Virus record (IMG/VR): IMGVR_UViG_3300035034_000469
Span: 1-41,801 of that record
DNA from: a virus
DNA: 41,801 nucleotides
Strand: one strand, 5' to 3'
Shown here: positions 1 to 6,779 of the stretch, in pieces
How the letters are laid out: every line of letters starts with the position of its first letter
How positions within the stretch are numbered: position 1 is the stretch's first letter
Position numbers and translations under genes: made by a program
Notes under the pieces: generated by a model
The model's input: the letters and a program-made list of their open reading frames with translations, nothing else
The model's database searches: none
Told to the model about the DNA's origin: nothing

Positions 1-182
1 ATGATGGGTTCGTCCTTAATACCCAAGTCTTTGGAAAACCAATAGGTTCGAGCGAGCTCACACCCGCAGTCACAATCACCTGGGTGATTCCTATTCTTCA
101 GACAAAGGGGGCAAATCAAGCACCCCTCGTCATCTTCCTGTTCCCAGGCCTCAAAGGACTCGTGCTTCACTTTTTTAGACAT
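1..182 (-). CDS. Cysteine-rich small protein, C-terminus outside window
   Basis: The reading frame opens at an ATG at 180-182 and has no stop before the left edge, so only about 60 residues are visible. The visible part is acidic at the N-terminus and then carries two closely spaced cysteine groups: C-x2-C-x2-C in GCLICPLC, and three more cysteines in DCDCGC. This looks like a structural zinc site, or less likely an iron-sulfur site. A modest Shine-Dalgarno (AGGA) lies 7-10 bases upstream of the ATG. It follows the 31-aa membrane ORF by about 40 bases and probably belongs to the same operon as the DnaB-like helicase. The family is not recognised and no function is assigned. Confidence 0.6.
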   Translation of the reverse strand, partial: MSKKVKHESFEAWEQEDDEGCLICPLCLKNRNHPGDCDCGCELARTYWFSKDLGIKDEPI

Positions 183-222
183 CGAACTATCCTGTGAAAT
201 GGGTGACGAGAGTGACAATGTC

Positions 223-318
223 TCACACAACAACTCCCAGCATCGTGAGACTAGCTATTACAGATATAACCCAGGCTGTAACGAACATCTTGTCGAAATT
301 GTCATAGAACTTAGACAT
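223..318 (-). CDS. 31-aa single-pass membrane protein (small ORF)
   Basis: A short ORF begins at the ATG at 316-318, preceded by a strong Shine-Dalgarno (AAGGAG) about 6 bases upstream. The first 12 residues are polar (MSKFYDNFDKMF). The rest is one hydrophobic helix running to the C-terminus (TAWVISVIASLTMLGVVV), so it should be a tiny single-pass membrane protein. It sits between the DnaB-like helicase and the cysteine-rich partial gene, with short gaps. Support comes from the ribosome binding site and the clean hydrophobic pattern only. No family is recognised. Confidence 0.5.
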   Translation of the reverse strand: MSKFYDNFDKMFVTAWVISVIASLTMLGVVV

Positions 319-356
319 GTGATCTCCTTATCGGTGTCTGGCCACTCTACCACCAA

Positions 357-370
357 GACCCCCAAGGGTC
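357..370 (-). other. Small hairpin after DnaB-like gene
   Basis: GACCC-CCAA-GGGTC forms a 5-bp stem just after the helicase stop codon. It has no T-run on the minus strand, so it is weak as a terminator and may only be an mRNA structure. Confidence 0.25.
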
Positions 371-373
371 AAG

Positions 374-1828
374 CTAAAGTAGGCTCCCCAGACCGCCTTG
401 GGAGGACCCCCCACCAAACGAGGTGGGGACGGAGTTCCTCCCCCGGAAACTGCTGGTGGCGTAATCTACCTCAACGATGATGCCGTTAGCTGTCTCCCCG
501 TCTCGGTTCTTCAGCACCTGCATCGTCACTTCAGCGTGCCTATCAGTGTTGTCGGTAGGAGCCAACAAAGAAACGATCACGTCAGCTGAGTTGGTGGCCT
601 CAGCAGTCTCAGAAAGACTCGCACTGGTGTACATTCCAATTTTCTCAGCGTTCTCCCGAGACAGCCGAGAGACCTGCCAGGGGGAGAGGAAAGGAACCCC
701 GCGCCCATCATCAAACGTGGTAGATACCTGTTTGGCTTCCTTCATGATCGCCGCCAGCTCTTCCCGAGTCGTCGGACGCTTGCTATCCGAGCGGAGAAGG
801 GCAAGGTAGTCCATAACCACAAAGTCAATGTGAAATTGACGCTGGACCCGGTAGAGGGTCTGCTCAATGGAAGCAATGGAGGATCCTCGGGGAACTTGAG
901 CCACATACACCTTCCCGTACTCTGGGTTCGACCCAAACTCCCTGACCACCTCTGTGTACTTCTCCTCATGGGCTGGAGAGAGAGTTCCTGCCTTCAGGTC
1001 ACGAGTGTTAAGACCCATCGGGAGGTCAAAAAGACTCATCTTCGAGTGGCGGGCGATAACCTTGCGGGCCACCTGAGGACGGAGAGTCTCAGTCGTCAGA
1101 AAAACGACGTTCTTCTTCTGCTCAATGGCCGCACTCCAAGCCGCCTGCACCGCAAGGCTCGTTTTTCCATCACTGGAGTACCCCGCTAGAAGAATCAGCT
1201 CTCCATTCTGCATCCCGCCCACCTTGGCGTCTAGCTCGGGGATCCCGAACCTGATTCCCTCGGAGCGTCCCTCCTTCAAGGAACGTTTGCGCTCTGCATA
1301 CTCATCGAGCAATGCGTCTGTCTCAGTTCTGATGTCCCCCTCAGGGGCAGACTGAAGCTTCAGCTCCTTATCGATTTGAGACAGAGAAGACAACAGAAAA
1401 TCGCGGGCATCTTCAGCCCCTCGGAGAGTATCACCGTTAGAAAGAGTCTTGCCTTGACGGAGGATCCCCATTGCCTCCGTCAGACTGTTACCAGTAGCCC
1501 GGTGAGCCGCGAGTTCACGGAGTTGCTCTGTGGACCAAATGAACTCGGCATCGGAGACCGAGCGAGACTCAAGGGTCTGATAGGTCTCTAAGAAGAGAGC
1601 CCTCTTAGCGGGGTCCCCCTTCCCCGAGACCTGATCGTCCAGATAGTGGAGAGGAATGACCTGCGCGGTGCTGTGATAGTACCTCTCCAAAACGAGGAAC
1701 AGGGTCCGGTGAGTTTGATCAACAAAGTGCTCACCTGATAGGCGAGTGAGAGCCTTCTCCAGAAGATCTTGACGTCCAGGGATGATGGCTGAGAGAACAA
1801 TCTCTGCGTGCTCGACAGGGTCAGCCAT
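374..1828 (-). CDS. DnaB-like replicative DNA helicase
   Basis: This 484-residue protein has the length and layout of a replicative DnaB-family helicase, which unwinds the fork as a hexamer. An N-terminal helical domain (about residues 1-110, starting with HAEIVLSAII) is followed by a RecA-like motor. Walker A is GYSSDGKTS at about 216-224, and Walker B is FVVMD at about 336-340, followed by YLALLRS. The downstream KNRDGETANG and the glycine/serine-rich tail are also typical of DnaB. The ATG at 1826-1828 has a GGGAGA ribosome binding site inside the end of the sigma gene, and the two genes are almost contiguous. With the SNF2 protein and sigma factor it forms an operon likely read from the promoter near 4435. 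Confidence 0.9.
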   Translation of the reverse strand: MADPVEHAEIVLSAIIPGRQDLLEKALTRLSGEHFVDQTHRTLFLVLERYYHSTAQVIPLHYLDDQVSGKGDPAKRALFLETYQTLESRSVSDAEFIWSTEQLRELAAHRATGNSLTEAMGILRQGKTLSNGDTLRGAEDARDFLLSSLSQIDKELKLQSAPEGDIRTETDALLDEYAERKRSLKEGRSEGIRFGIPELDAKVGGMQNGELILLAGYSSDGKTSLAVQAAWSAAIEQKKNVVFLTTETLRPQVARKVIARHSKMSLFDLPMGLNTRDLKAGTLSPAHEEKYTEVVREFGSNPEYGKVYVAQVPRGSSIASIEQTLYRVQRQFHIDFVVMDYLALLRSDSKRPTTREELAAIMKEAKQVSTTFDDGRGVPFLSPWQVSRLSRENAEKIGMYTSASLSETAEATNSADVIVSLLAPTDNTDRHAEVTMQVLKNRDGETANGIIVEVDYATSSFRGRNSVPTSFGGGSSQGGLGSLL

Positions 1829-1830
1829 AG

Positions 1831-2565
1831 CTATTCTCCCGAGACTTCAGACAGCATGGCTTGGTGCAAGGCTTCCACGGCCAGGGCATGGGAAGAGCGC
1901 ACGGACTCCAACGAGGAGTCAAGCAGGCTGGCAATAGCAGAGAGGTCAATTTCCGCATAGTAGCGAAGGGCCACAATCAATCTTTGCTCATGAGGAAGAG
2001 ATTCCCATGCCTCAGTCATAGTCTTAGAGATCAACTTAACCAACGAAGAAGATTCCAGGTCATTCTGGTCCTCGACCTGGAACCCTAAGTCCCCTCCTGA
2101 GTTCTCGTCTGAATTAGGAATATGGTTGTCAAAAGAAACCGGGGAACTCTCCACACGAGAAATGATAGACTTAACTTTCTCTAGAGGAAGATCCAGCTTC
2201 GAAGAAATAGTCTCTAAAGGCACGCCCGACTCGTATCCAAGTTCCTGAATCTCTTTATAGACCTTGCGCTGTCTTCTAGGGACATGGTCTTGAGACCTTT
2301 GCCAGTCCAGGATTGACCCTAGAATCCTTCTCCTGGCGTAGGAAGAGAACGCCACCCCGCTGTCAATAGACTCCTGGGATCTATCAAAGGCCATGGGGTC
2401 GTAGTTACGGGCGGCAATAGTCAGCCCATGGTAGGCGGCAGAGAGGACTTCGTCTAGTTCCACTCCAGCTGTCATTCGCCTCCACGAAGTGTGGGCAAGA
2501 TGACGGGCTAGGTCGATGTTATCTTCGACAAGTTTTCTCTGCGTGTCATTCAAGGGTGGGTTCAT
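1831..2565 (-). CDS. Sigma-28 (FliA/WhiG/SigD)-type RNA polymerase sigma factor
   Basis: The 244-residue protein aligns with FliA-type sigma factors through its length. Region 2 contains VELDEVLSAAYHGL and FSSYARRRILGSILDWQRSQ, followed by DHVPRR, very close to the E. coli FliA segment VELDDLLQAG...LRSRDWVPR. Region 3 follows (GVPLETISSKLDLPLEKV). Region 4 is LPHEQRLIVALRYYAEIDLS plus the helix-turn-helix up to AVEAL. The ATG at 2563-2565 was chosen because it follows the SNF2 stop by one base and has GGAG 8 bases upstream. A longer in-frame extension would overlap SNF2 by about 100 bases. It probably directs host RNA polymerase to phage promoters. The repeated GG(A/C)CGATAGTA motif in this window resembles the -10 of this sigma class. 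Family call firm; target promoters inferred. Confidence 0.9.
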   Translation of the reverse strand: MNPPLNDTQRKLVEDNIDLARHLAHTSWRRMTAGVELDEVLSAAYHGLTIAARNYDPMAFDRSQESIDSGVAFSSYARRRILGSILDWQRSQDHVPRRQRKVYKEIQELGYESGVPLETISSKLDLPLEKVKSIISRVESSPVSFDNHIPNSDENSGGDLGFQVEDQNDLESSSLVKLISKTMTEAWESLPHEQRLIVALRYYAEIDLSAIASLLDSSLESVRSSHALAVEALHQAMLSEVSGE

Positions 2566-2566
2566 G

Positions 2567-4252
2567 TCAATCTCCACTAATGAGATGTAGAAGGTCAAGG
2601 GGGCTGAGAGCCTTGAATAGCTCAGAGTTCTCATCCCAAACGTGAGAAGAGAGGGCGGCTTCTCTCTCAATCATTGCCATATATCTCTGTTCTTGGGTAT
2701 CTGCCGCCAAAAGGTTGTGAACGAAAACGTGCTGATAAGCGGAGCCGTCTCTTCTGATTCTACCAGCCAACTGCTCCATCCTCGCGGGGTTGAGAATCAT
2801 ATCCACATTGATGAGGTGGCGAGCTACCTGAAGGTTAAGTGACTGCTCGATAGCCCGAGTTCCAATGAGTACACGGCACTTGGGATCCTGCCAAAAACGC
2901 TCTTGAGACTCTGCCCGCTTGGACTTGTTGGCCTCCTCACCCCACACGGTCACAAACCCGATACCCTCTGTGCGAAGGCGGTCTTGCAAGGCCCGAACGG
3001 TGTTCTTCAGGTTAGCAAAGATGACCACCTTCTCTTCTCCGAGATCGCCGTCTTCCCCGATCTTCTCCATGATCCAGTCCAACTTCACCGAGGTTCCAGG
3101 GGCGTCGAACTCAGGCCCGTCCAGAGCCGCGAGACCTGCACAAATCGCGGCTCCATAATGAATCTTGGACAAGGCGTTGACGTGCTTCTCAATCTCCTCT
3201 CCTCCCTCCTTCAAGAGGCGAACAACTTCTCGTCTGAGATCGTCATAGCGCTTCTGCTGAGAGGGGTAGAGCTTGAGGAAGATGTCATCAGAGTTGATAG
3301 TGGGTAGGGTGATGTCATCCAGGTCAGCCGCCGTCCGGCGAAGGACCAGAGGAGCCATACGCCTTTTCAGGTCATTGAGGTTTCGATAACCTACGATCTT
3401 TCTCTTGGTCTCTTGGCGATGGTCCTTGACGTTGTACTCAGTGACAAGCTCGCTTCGGACGTAGCGGCTCATGAACTGATCTAATGATCCAAAGATCATT
3501 TCACCACCCACACCATCAAGAATGTTGTAGATCTCAGGGAGGCGCTTTTGAAGAGGAGTACCAGAGACAATGACATATCTATCTGCTTTTCTACCTAAAG
3601 AATCTAAGCAAATGGAAGTGTCTGTGGTGTCATTTCGTAGGGGGTCGATGTCGTCTGTTACCAAGGCGGCTAGAGGGAATCTAGATAAGGCATCCTGGTC
3701 ATTTCTAATCATCTCGGGGCCGATAAGAAGAACATCCCAACTCTGAACATACAGATTAGAACGCTGAGTTTTTGTTCCTGTCGCCACCACCACATTGAGA
3801 TTAGGCATCATTCTGAGAAGCTCGGTGTACCACTGCATTAATGCCGGGGACCGAGGCACAATGATGACTCTTCCCTTTTGGGGTAGTTCCCCTGTTTCCA
3901 AGAGGAGGGCGATGAGACCACCAACTGTAGTGGTCTTCCCCGCACCCATTGTGTCCGCGAGAAGGGCCCTCTTCTTGAGGTATAACCAGGCCACTCCCAC
4001 TCGCTGATGCTTGCGAAATCTGAGTCCACACTTGCGACACCCAGGTTTGGGTCGAGTGATGATCAGATGATGGCGCTCCTGCTGAGAATCTGGGTCCCAA
4101 TAGGGCTCTTCCCAGCCATTTCTGTGTTGGCGGCAGAGCTCGTAGTTCCACGCCTTTAGCTCGGGAAGATTGAAGTCATCCATCTCATGGATCTTCCAAG
4201 CGAGCTCTTCACGGTGGCGGTCTGTCAGCCCCCGGACGTCAAATTTAGGCAC
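2567..4252 (-). CDS. SNF2-family DEAD-like helicase/translocase
   Basis: The 561-residue protein has both RecA-like lobes of an SNF2/Swi2 ATPase. Walker A is DTMGAGKTTT at about 100-109. The Walker B position reads LVTDDIDP (about 198-204), so the usual DEAH box is DDID. Motif III is VSGTPLQKR at about 229-237. The C-terminal lobe ends with VIFANLKNT, VLIGTRAIEQSLNLQ and QLAGRIRRDGS. A CxxC pair (GCRKCG) at about 71-76 precedes the motor and may bind zinc. The start is GTG at 4250-4252 with GGAGG upstream. Phage SNF2 proteins usually act in replication or recombination by remodelling DNA-protein complexes. It is the first large gene after the TATACT promoter and lies one base from the sigma gene. 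Confidence 0.88.
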   Translation of the reverse strand: MPKFDVRGLTDRHREELAWKIHEMDDFNLPELKAWNYELCRQHRNGWEEPYWDPDSQQERHHLIITRPKPGCRKCGLRFRKHQRVGVAWLYLKKRALLADTMGAGKTTTVGGLIALLLETGELPQKGRVIIVPRSPALMQWYTELLRMMPNLNVVVATGTKTQRSNLYVQSWDVLLIGPEMIRNDQDALSRFPLAALVTDDIDPLRNDTTDTSICLDSLGRKADRYVIVSGTPLQKRLPEIYNILDGVGGEMIFGSLDQFMSRYVRSELVTEYNVKDHRQETKRKIVGYRNLNDLKRRMAPLVLRRTAADLDDITLPTINSDDIFLKLYPSQQKRYDDLRREVVRLLKEGGEEIEKHVNALSKIHYGAAICAGLAALDGPEFDAPGTSVKLDWIMEKIGEDGDLGEEKVVIFANLKNTVRALQDRLRTEGIGFVTVWGEEANKSKRAESQERFWQDPKCRVLIGTRAIEQSLNLQVARHLINVDMILNPARMEQLAGRIRRDGSAYQHVFVHNLLAADTQEQRYMAMIEREAALSSHVWDENSELFKALSPLDLLHLISGD

Positions 4253-4275
4253 TTACCCTCCAAGTCTTGAAGGGC

Positions 4276-4425
4276 CTAGTCTACCTCATTCTCGGGCTCT
4301 CGCCTAACTCGCAGAGCCCCCGCCTGCTGAGCAATCTTTTCCGCATACCCGGGGTCGGCCAGAAAAGATGCTTTCGCTTTTTCAAGGAATTCCGAGAGAC
4401 CCTTCTCCAGATCTAATCCACTCAT
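4276..4425 (-). CDS. 49-aa protein at head of SNF2-sigma-DnaB operon
   Basis: An ATG at 4423-4425 opens a 49-residue frame (starting MSGLDLEKGLSEFLEKAKAS) that ends 24 bases before the SNF2 start. It is charged and helical-looking, with no cysteines or membrane segment. No Shine-Dalgarno is present. Instead an extended -10 (TGATATACT) sits with exactly 6 bases between its last T and the ATG, the layout of a leaderless actinobacterial gene. The family is not recognised. It could also be a leader peptide for the downstream operon. Confidence 0.55.
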   Translation of the reverse strand: MSGLDLEKGLSEFLEKAKASFLADPGYAEKIAQQAGALRVRREPENEVD

Positions 4426-4431
4426 GCTAGA

Positions 4432-4440
4432 AGTATATCA
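4432..4440 (-). promoter_or_regulatory. Extended -10 promoter (TGATATACT), host sigma-A type
   Basis: On the minus strand TGATATACT matches an extended -10 box (TGn plus TATACT). The -35 region 17 bp upstream reads TAAATT and is weak, as is usual when the extended -10 is strong. The last T of the box is followed by 6 bases and then the ATG of the 49-aa gene, so transcription would start at or next to the start codon. It would drive SNF2, the sigma factor and the DnaB-like helicase. Confidence 0.65.
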
Positions 4441-4467
4441 CGAGAGAAACGACTAATTTAGGGTTTT

Positions 4468-4773
4468 TTACCTTTTAGGTGTGGGAGAGTTCTGAATAGA
4501 GACAAGGGTAAAGAATAGATTCCAGATGGAGTAGCTGACAGCTCCATAAGTAACTAGTCTGAGGTAATCATACCCAGAGATGTCTCCGCCTGTAAACAGG
4601 GACACTGTGCTGACCAGGAGCATTGCCACTACAGAAGTAAGAAAAAGCATTAGAGATCTACCTACCCGGTTACTGTCCCAAGGGGATCTCTTGAAATAGA
4701 ACCCCACAAAAAGGGCCGCTCCCAGTAATGCTGAAAGAGCGGCCCCTCTGGTGAGGATTTCCACCCAAGTCAT
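4468..4773 (-). CDS. Small membrane protein, holin-like candidate
   Basis: The 101-residue protein has about three hydrophobic segments: near 10-27 (AALSALLGAALFVGFYF), 40-61 (SLMLFLTSVVAMLLVSTVSL) and 72-93. A short basic stretch with SPWDSNRVGRSLM lies between the first two. That pattern is common in small membrane proteins next to actinophage lysis genes, often annotated as holins or membrane proteins. The start has a full AAGGAGG Shine-Dalgarno and lies 1 base after the previous stop. It is the last gene of its cluster, followed by the 4432 promoter. Holin activity is a guess from size, topology and position. No endolysin is adjacent. Confidence 0.6.
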   Translation of the reverse strand: MTWVEILTRGAALSALLGAALFVGFYFKRSPWDSNRVGRSLMLFLTSVVAMLLVSTVSLFTGGDISGYDYLRLVTYGAVSYSIWNLFFTLVSIQNSPTPKR

Positions 4774-4774
4774 A

Positions 4775-5005
4775 CTAAGTCCTCCTTATTGAAGAATTGA
4801 TCATCTTGGCAAAGTTATTCTGGAGCTTGAGCTCAGCTAGGTCCTTTGTCAGAGAGGAGACCTCGCCAGCCTTACTCCTAGTGTGAAGGGCTGAAGTAGC
4901 TGAAGACAGAAAGGCCTTTTTAGCCTCTTCGCGGCTTTCTTCGGTAGAGAGACCACGGGAGGAGGGGTGAGTCGGTAAAGCTCTGTTGAAAAAGCTCTTA
5001 AACAT
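4775..5005 (-). CDS. Small hypothetical protein, helical
   Basis: The 76-residue frame starts at the ATG at 5003-5005 (MFKSFFNRALPTHPSS). This start overlaps the previous stop by 8 bases, a typical coupled arrangement. A longer frame from 5158 would overlap the upstream gene deeply and is unlikely. The protein is polar, with predicted helix in EESREEAKKAFLSSATSALH and a basic C-terminus (INSSIRRT). No membrane segment beyond the short FKSFF start is seen. Its position between two membrane proteins suggests a role in the lysis/membrane cluster. The family is not recognised. Confidence 0.6.
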   Translation of the reverse strand: MFKSFFNRALPTHPSSRGLSTEESREEAKKAFLSSATSALHTRSKAGEVSSLTKDLAELKLQNNFAKMINSSIRRT

Positions 5006-5333
5006 CTGGACCCCCCGTATGTGGGCCTTGGGTAGCTTGAGCTCTAAGGGCCTCAAGGACAGATTTTGTGGTTCGTCCACCATCAATGAGTTCTCCGTTC
5101 TGGCGAGACAACTCCGTGCACTCCTCTGACTTAGAGTAGTACGCGGCTTTCCAGTCATCTCTTTCCTGAGCGGTTAACTCGATCTGAGTGTCTTTATCTC
5201 GAATTCTGTCTTTGGCAAGGTTTCCCGGTACGAGCCAACCTCGGAAGATACTGAGCACTACAAAACCGATCAGTGCCCCGAAGGAAACCTGGTCTGCGGG
5301 AATTGAGGCCGTAAATGTGTCCCATCCCTGCAT
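4998..5333 (-). CDS. Single-TM protein with coiled coil (holin/spanin-region type)
   Basis: The 111-residue protein has one membrane helix near the N-terminus (about 16-36, VSFGALIGFVVLSIFRGWLV). A charged helical region follows, likely a coiled coil (IRDKDTQIELTAQERDDW to LSRQNGELI). The arrangement is frequent in actinophage genes beside holins and resembles i-spanins in shape, although actinophages of Gram-positive hosts do not need spanins. The start has AGGAG with about 7 bases spacing. An exact copy of the late-promoter motif lies about 90 bases upstream at 5423-5433. Function is not known beyond a membrane-anchored cytoplasmic or wall-facing coil. Confidence 0.65.
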   Translation of the reverse strand: MQGWDTFTASIPADQVSFGALIGFVVLSIFRGWLVPGNLAKDRIRDKDTQIELTAQERDDWKAAYYSKSEECTELSRQNGELIDGGRTTKSVLEALRAQATQGPHTGGPDV

Positions 5334-5378
5334 ATCCTTGTCTCCTAAAGGTCGGTAAAAATGTGACCCATACAGACA

Positions 5379-5639
5379 CTAGGACAAATCAGAAGTGTCT
5401 TTTTCGGGAGTCTCTTCTTGGTTACTATCGGCCTGATCAGAAGAAGGGAAGCAAGAGCAACACCTTAGAAATTCATCTCCAGATCGGGTTAAACCAACTT
5501 CCCCGCAGGCCCCATGAAGCAACTGACCTAACTCGTTCGGGATATAGGCAGTAGAGAGTTTTCTATTGAGAAGAGAGAGGGCAATCTGCTGTTCTCCAAT
5601 AATTGCCTTAGCTGTTTCTAAATTTATGTCCAGATTCAT
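5379..5639 (-). CDS. Hypothetical 86-aa protein
   Basis: The frame starts at the ATG at 5637-5639 with a strong AAGGAG ribosome binding site. It overlaps the GT2-like gene by about 30 bases. The N-terminal half is helical (LETAKAIIGEQQIALSLLNR). The middle has three cysteines (HGACGEV, RCCSC), and the tail is very acidic (QEETPEKDTSDLS). The phrase about an upper limit LHGACGEVGLTRSGDEFLRC resembles no family I can name. It is read in the same direction and operon as its neighbours. Its 3' end contains the GGCCGATAGTA motif that may be a promoter for the downstream membrane genes. Confidence 0.6.
   Translation of the reverse strand: MNLDINLETAKAIIGEQQIALSLLNRKLSTAYIPNELGQLLHGACGEVGLTRSGDEFLRCCSCFPSSDQADSNQEETPEKDTSDLS
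5423..5433 (-). promoter_or_regulatory. Late-promoter motif copy 1 (GGCCGATAGTA)
   Basis: This is an exact copy of the 11-base motif GG(A/C)CGATAGTA, inside the 3' end of the 86-aa gene and 89 bases before the start at 5333. GCCGATAG matches the sigma-28/WhiG -10 (GCCGATAA) in 7 of 8 bases. It would drive the holin-like cluster. It is the only exact copy lying wholly within a coding region. Confidence 0.5.
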
Positions 5640-6771
5640 CTTGTTTTCTCCTTAATCGATTGATCTGTCTAAAAACTAGTACAGGGATAGTTAAAGGGGC
5701 CAGGAGCAAGGAAACAAAGGAGAGCAGACCCAAGCCCGCAATCGAGGCCAGGAGATCTCTACTTTGTCCCGTCCTAGACTCGGCTTCTCGTTGCTTCTCC
5801 CATAACCCCTGCTGTCCTCGTTTTACCAAGCTGGCTCCCAGGTTAGCCCACAAAGCCCATTGGTAGAGCTCCCACAAAAGTACGGGCCTGTGGTCACTTC
5901 GAACTCTTACTGAGCCCCAGGGGGTTGATACTACCATGCCAACGGCCACAAGGAGAAGACCCACCCACCAAAAGCTTGGGAAGAGAATGACCCCAAGAAG
6001 GACCGAGGTCCTCAAACTCAAGTCGAAGAGGGTACTAAAAAGACGCCGCCAGTAACGCTTGGTCAGTGAGAAAGGCTGGGCGAGCACCTCATTGAGAGAG
6101 CCCGTGTTCCATTTTCGGCGCTGGGCCCACCACCCTTTCCAAGAGGTCATAGGATCCGTAACTGCTCCCGTGTGGCGAGAGACCAAGCAAGAAGCGTCCC
6201 CAAACTCAGCCCTCAGCTGATAGGTGAGCCTTTGATCTTCTACCAGAGAGCCACTGTCAAAAAAGTAACTGCCCTCTGTCATGTCCACAATAGAAGCCTG
6301 GCCTGTAATTATGTCAGACCGATAGCTATTTCTTTTATGGTCCAAAATTTGGTTTTGTAGTTCTAGCCTCTGGAATCCAACAAGAAGACTGTCAGAACTC
6401 AGAATCGAGACTTGAGCCATCACTGCTTTGACTCCTGAAGCAGAGATCTCCGACTGTAGAAACCGAACCTGACTAAGATCTATGACGGTATCAGCATCGC
6501 AAAATAGAATGTAAAAGCCAGAAGGACTGGAGAGAGAGAGGAGAGTTAAAGCTTTGTTCAGGGCTCCGGACTTTCCTTCGGAATTATCCTCCAGGAAAAT
6601 AACAGAGACTTCATCATACTTCCAAGAATTGACATGGCTAAAACATCTGTCTGCAACAACAATAATTTTCTCAAACTTTGCCTCAGAGAAAAGTAAAGCT
6701 CTTACTGCCCAATTAGAAAGCTCACAATCATTGTGACAGGGTATAACAGCGTATAAAGGGTAATTTTTCAT
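5608..6771 (-). CDS. Membrane GT2 glycosyltransferase, polysaccharide-synthase-like
   Basis: The 387-residue protein shows the family-2 processive synthase layout also found in hyaluronan, cellulose and poly-GlcNAc synthases. The nucleotide-sugar domain starts YAVIPCHNDCEL, with VADRC near 39-43 at the first Asp. The DxD is CDADT (91-95), the third acidic site VEDQR (177-181), and the QxxRW motif is QRRKW (217-221, so RKW with R219/K220). Two hydrophobic hairpins follow (about 256-282 and 345-368), with a basic C-terminus. It would polymerise or transfer a sugar at the host membrane. It lies between the tail fibre and the membrane gene cluster. AGGA gives a reasonable start. Substrate unknown. 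It could modify host glycans or the virion. Confidence 0.8.
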   Translation of the reverse strand: MKNYPLYAVIPCHNDCELSNWAVRALLFSEAKFEKIIVVADRCFSHVNSWKYDEVSVIFLEDNSEGKSGALNKALTLLSLSSPSGFYILFCDADTVIDLSQVRFLQSEISASGVKAVMAQVSILSSDSLLVGFQRLELQNQILDHKRNSYRSDIITGQASIVDMTEGSYFFDSGSLVEDQRLTYQLRAEFGDASCLVSRHTGAVTDPMTSWKGWWAQRRKWNTGSLNEVLAQPFSLTKRYWRRLFSTLFDLSLRTSVLLGVILFPSFWWVGLLLVAVGMVVSTPWGSVRVRSDHRPVLLWELYQWALWANLGASLVKRGQQGLWEKQREAESRTGQSRDLLASIAGLGLLSFVSLLLAPLTIPVLVFRQINRLRRKQDESGHKFRNS

Positions 6772-6779
6772 AAGATTTC

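Noticed and set aside
326-340. ACCGATAAGGAG before the 31-aa gene
   Set aside because: Resembles GCCGATAA but coincides with a strong Shine-Dalgarno, and no other part of the motif is present.
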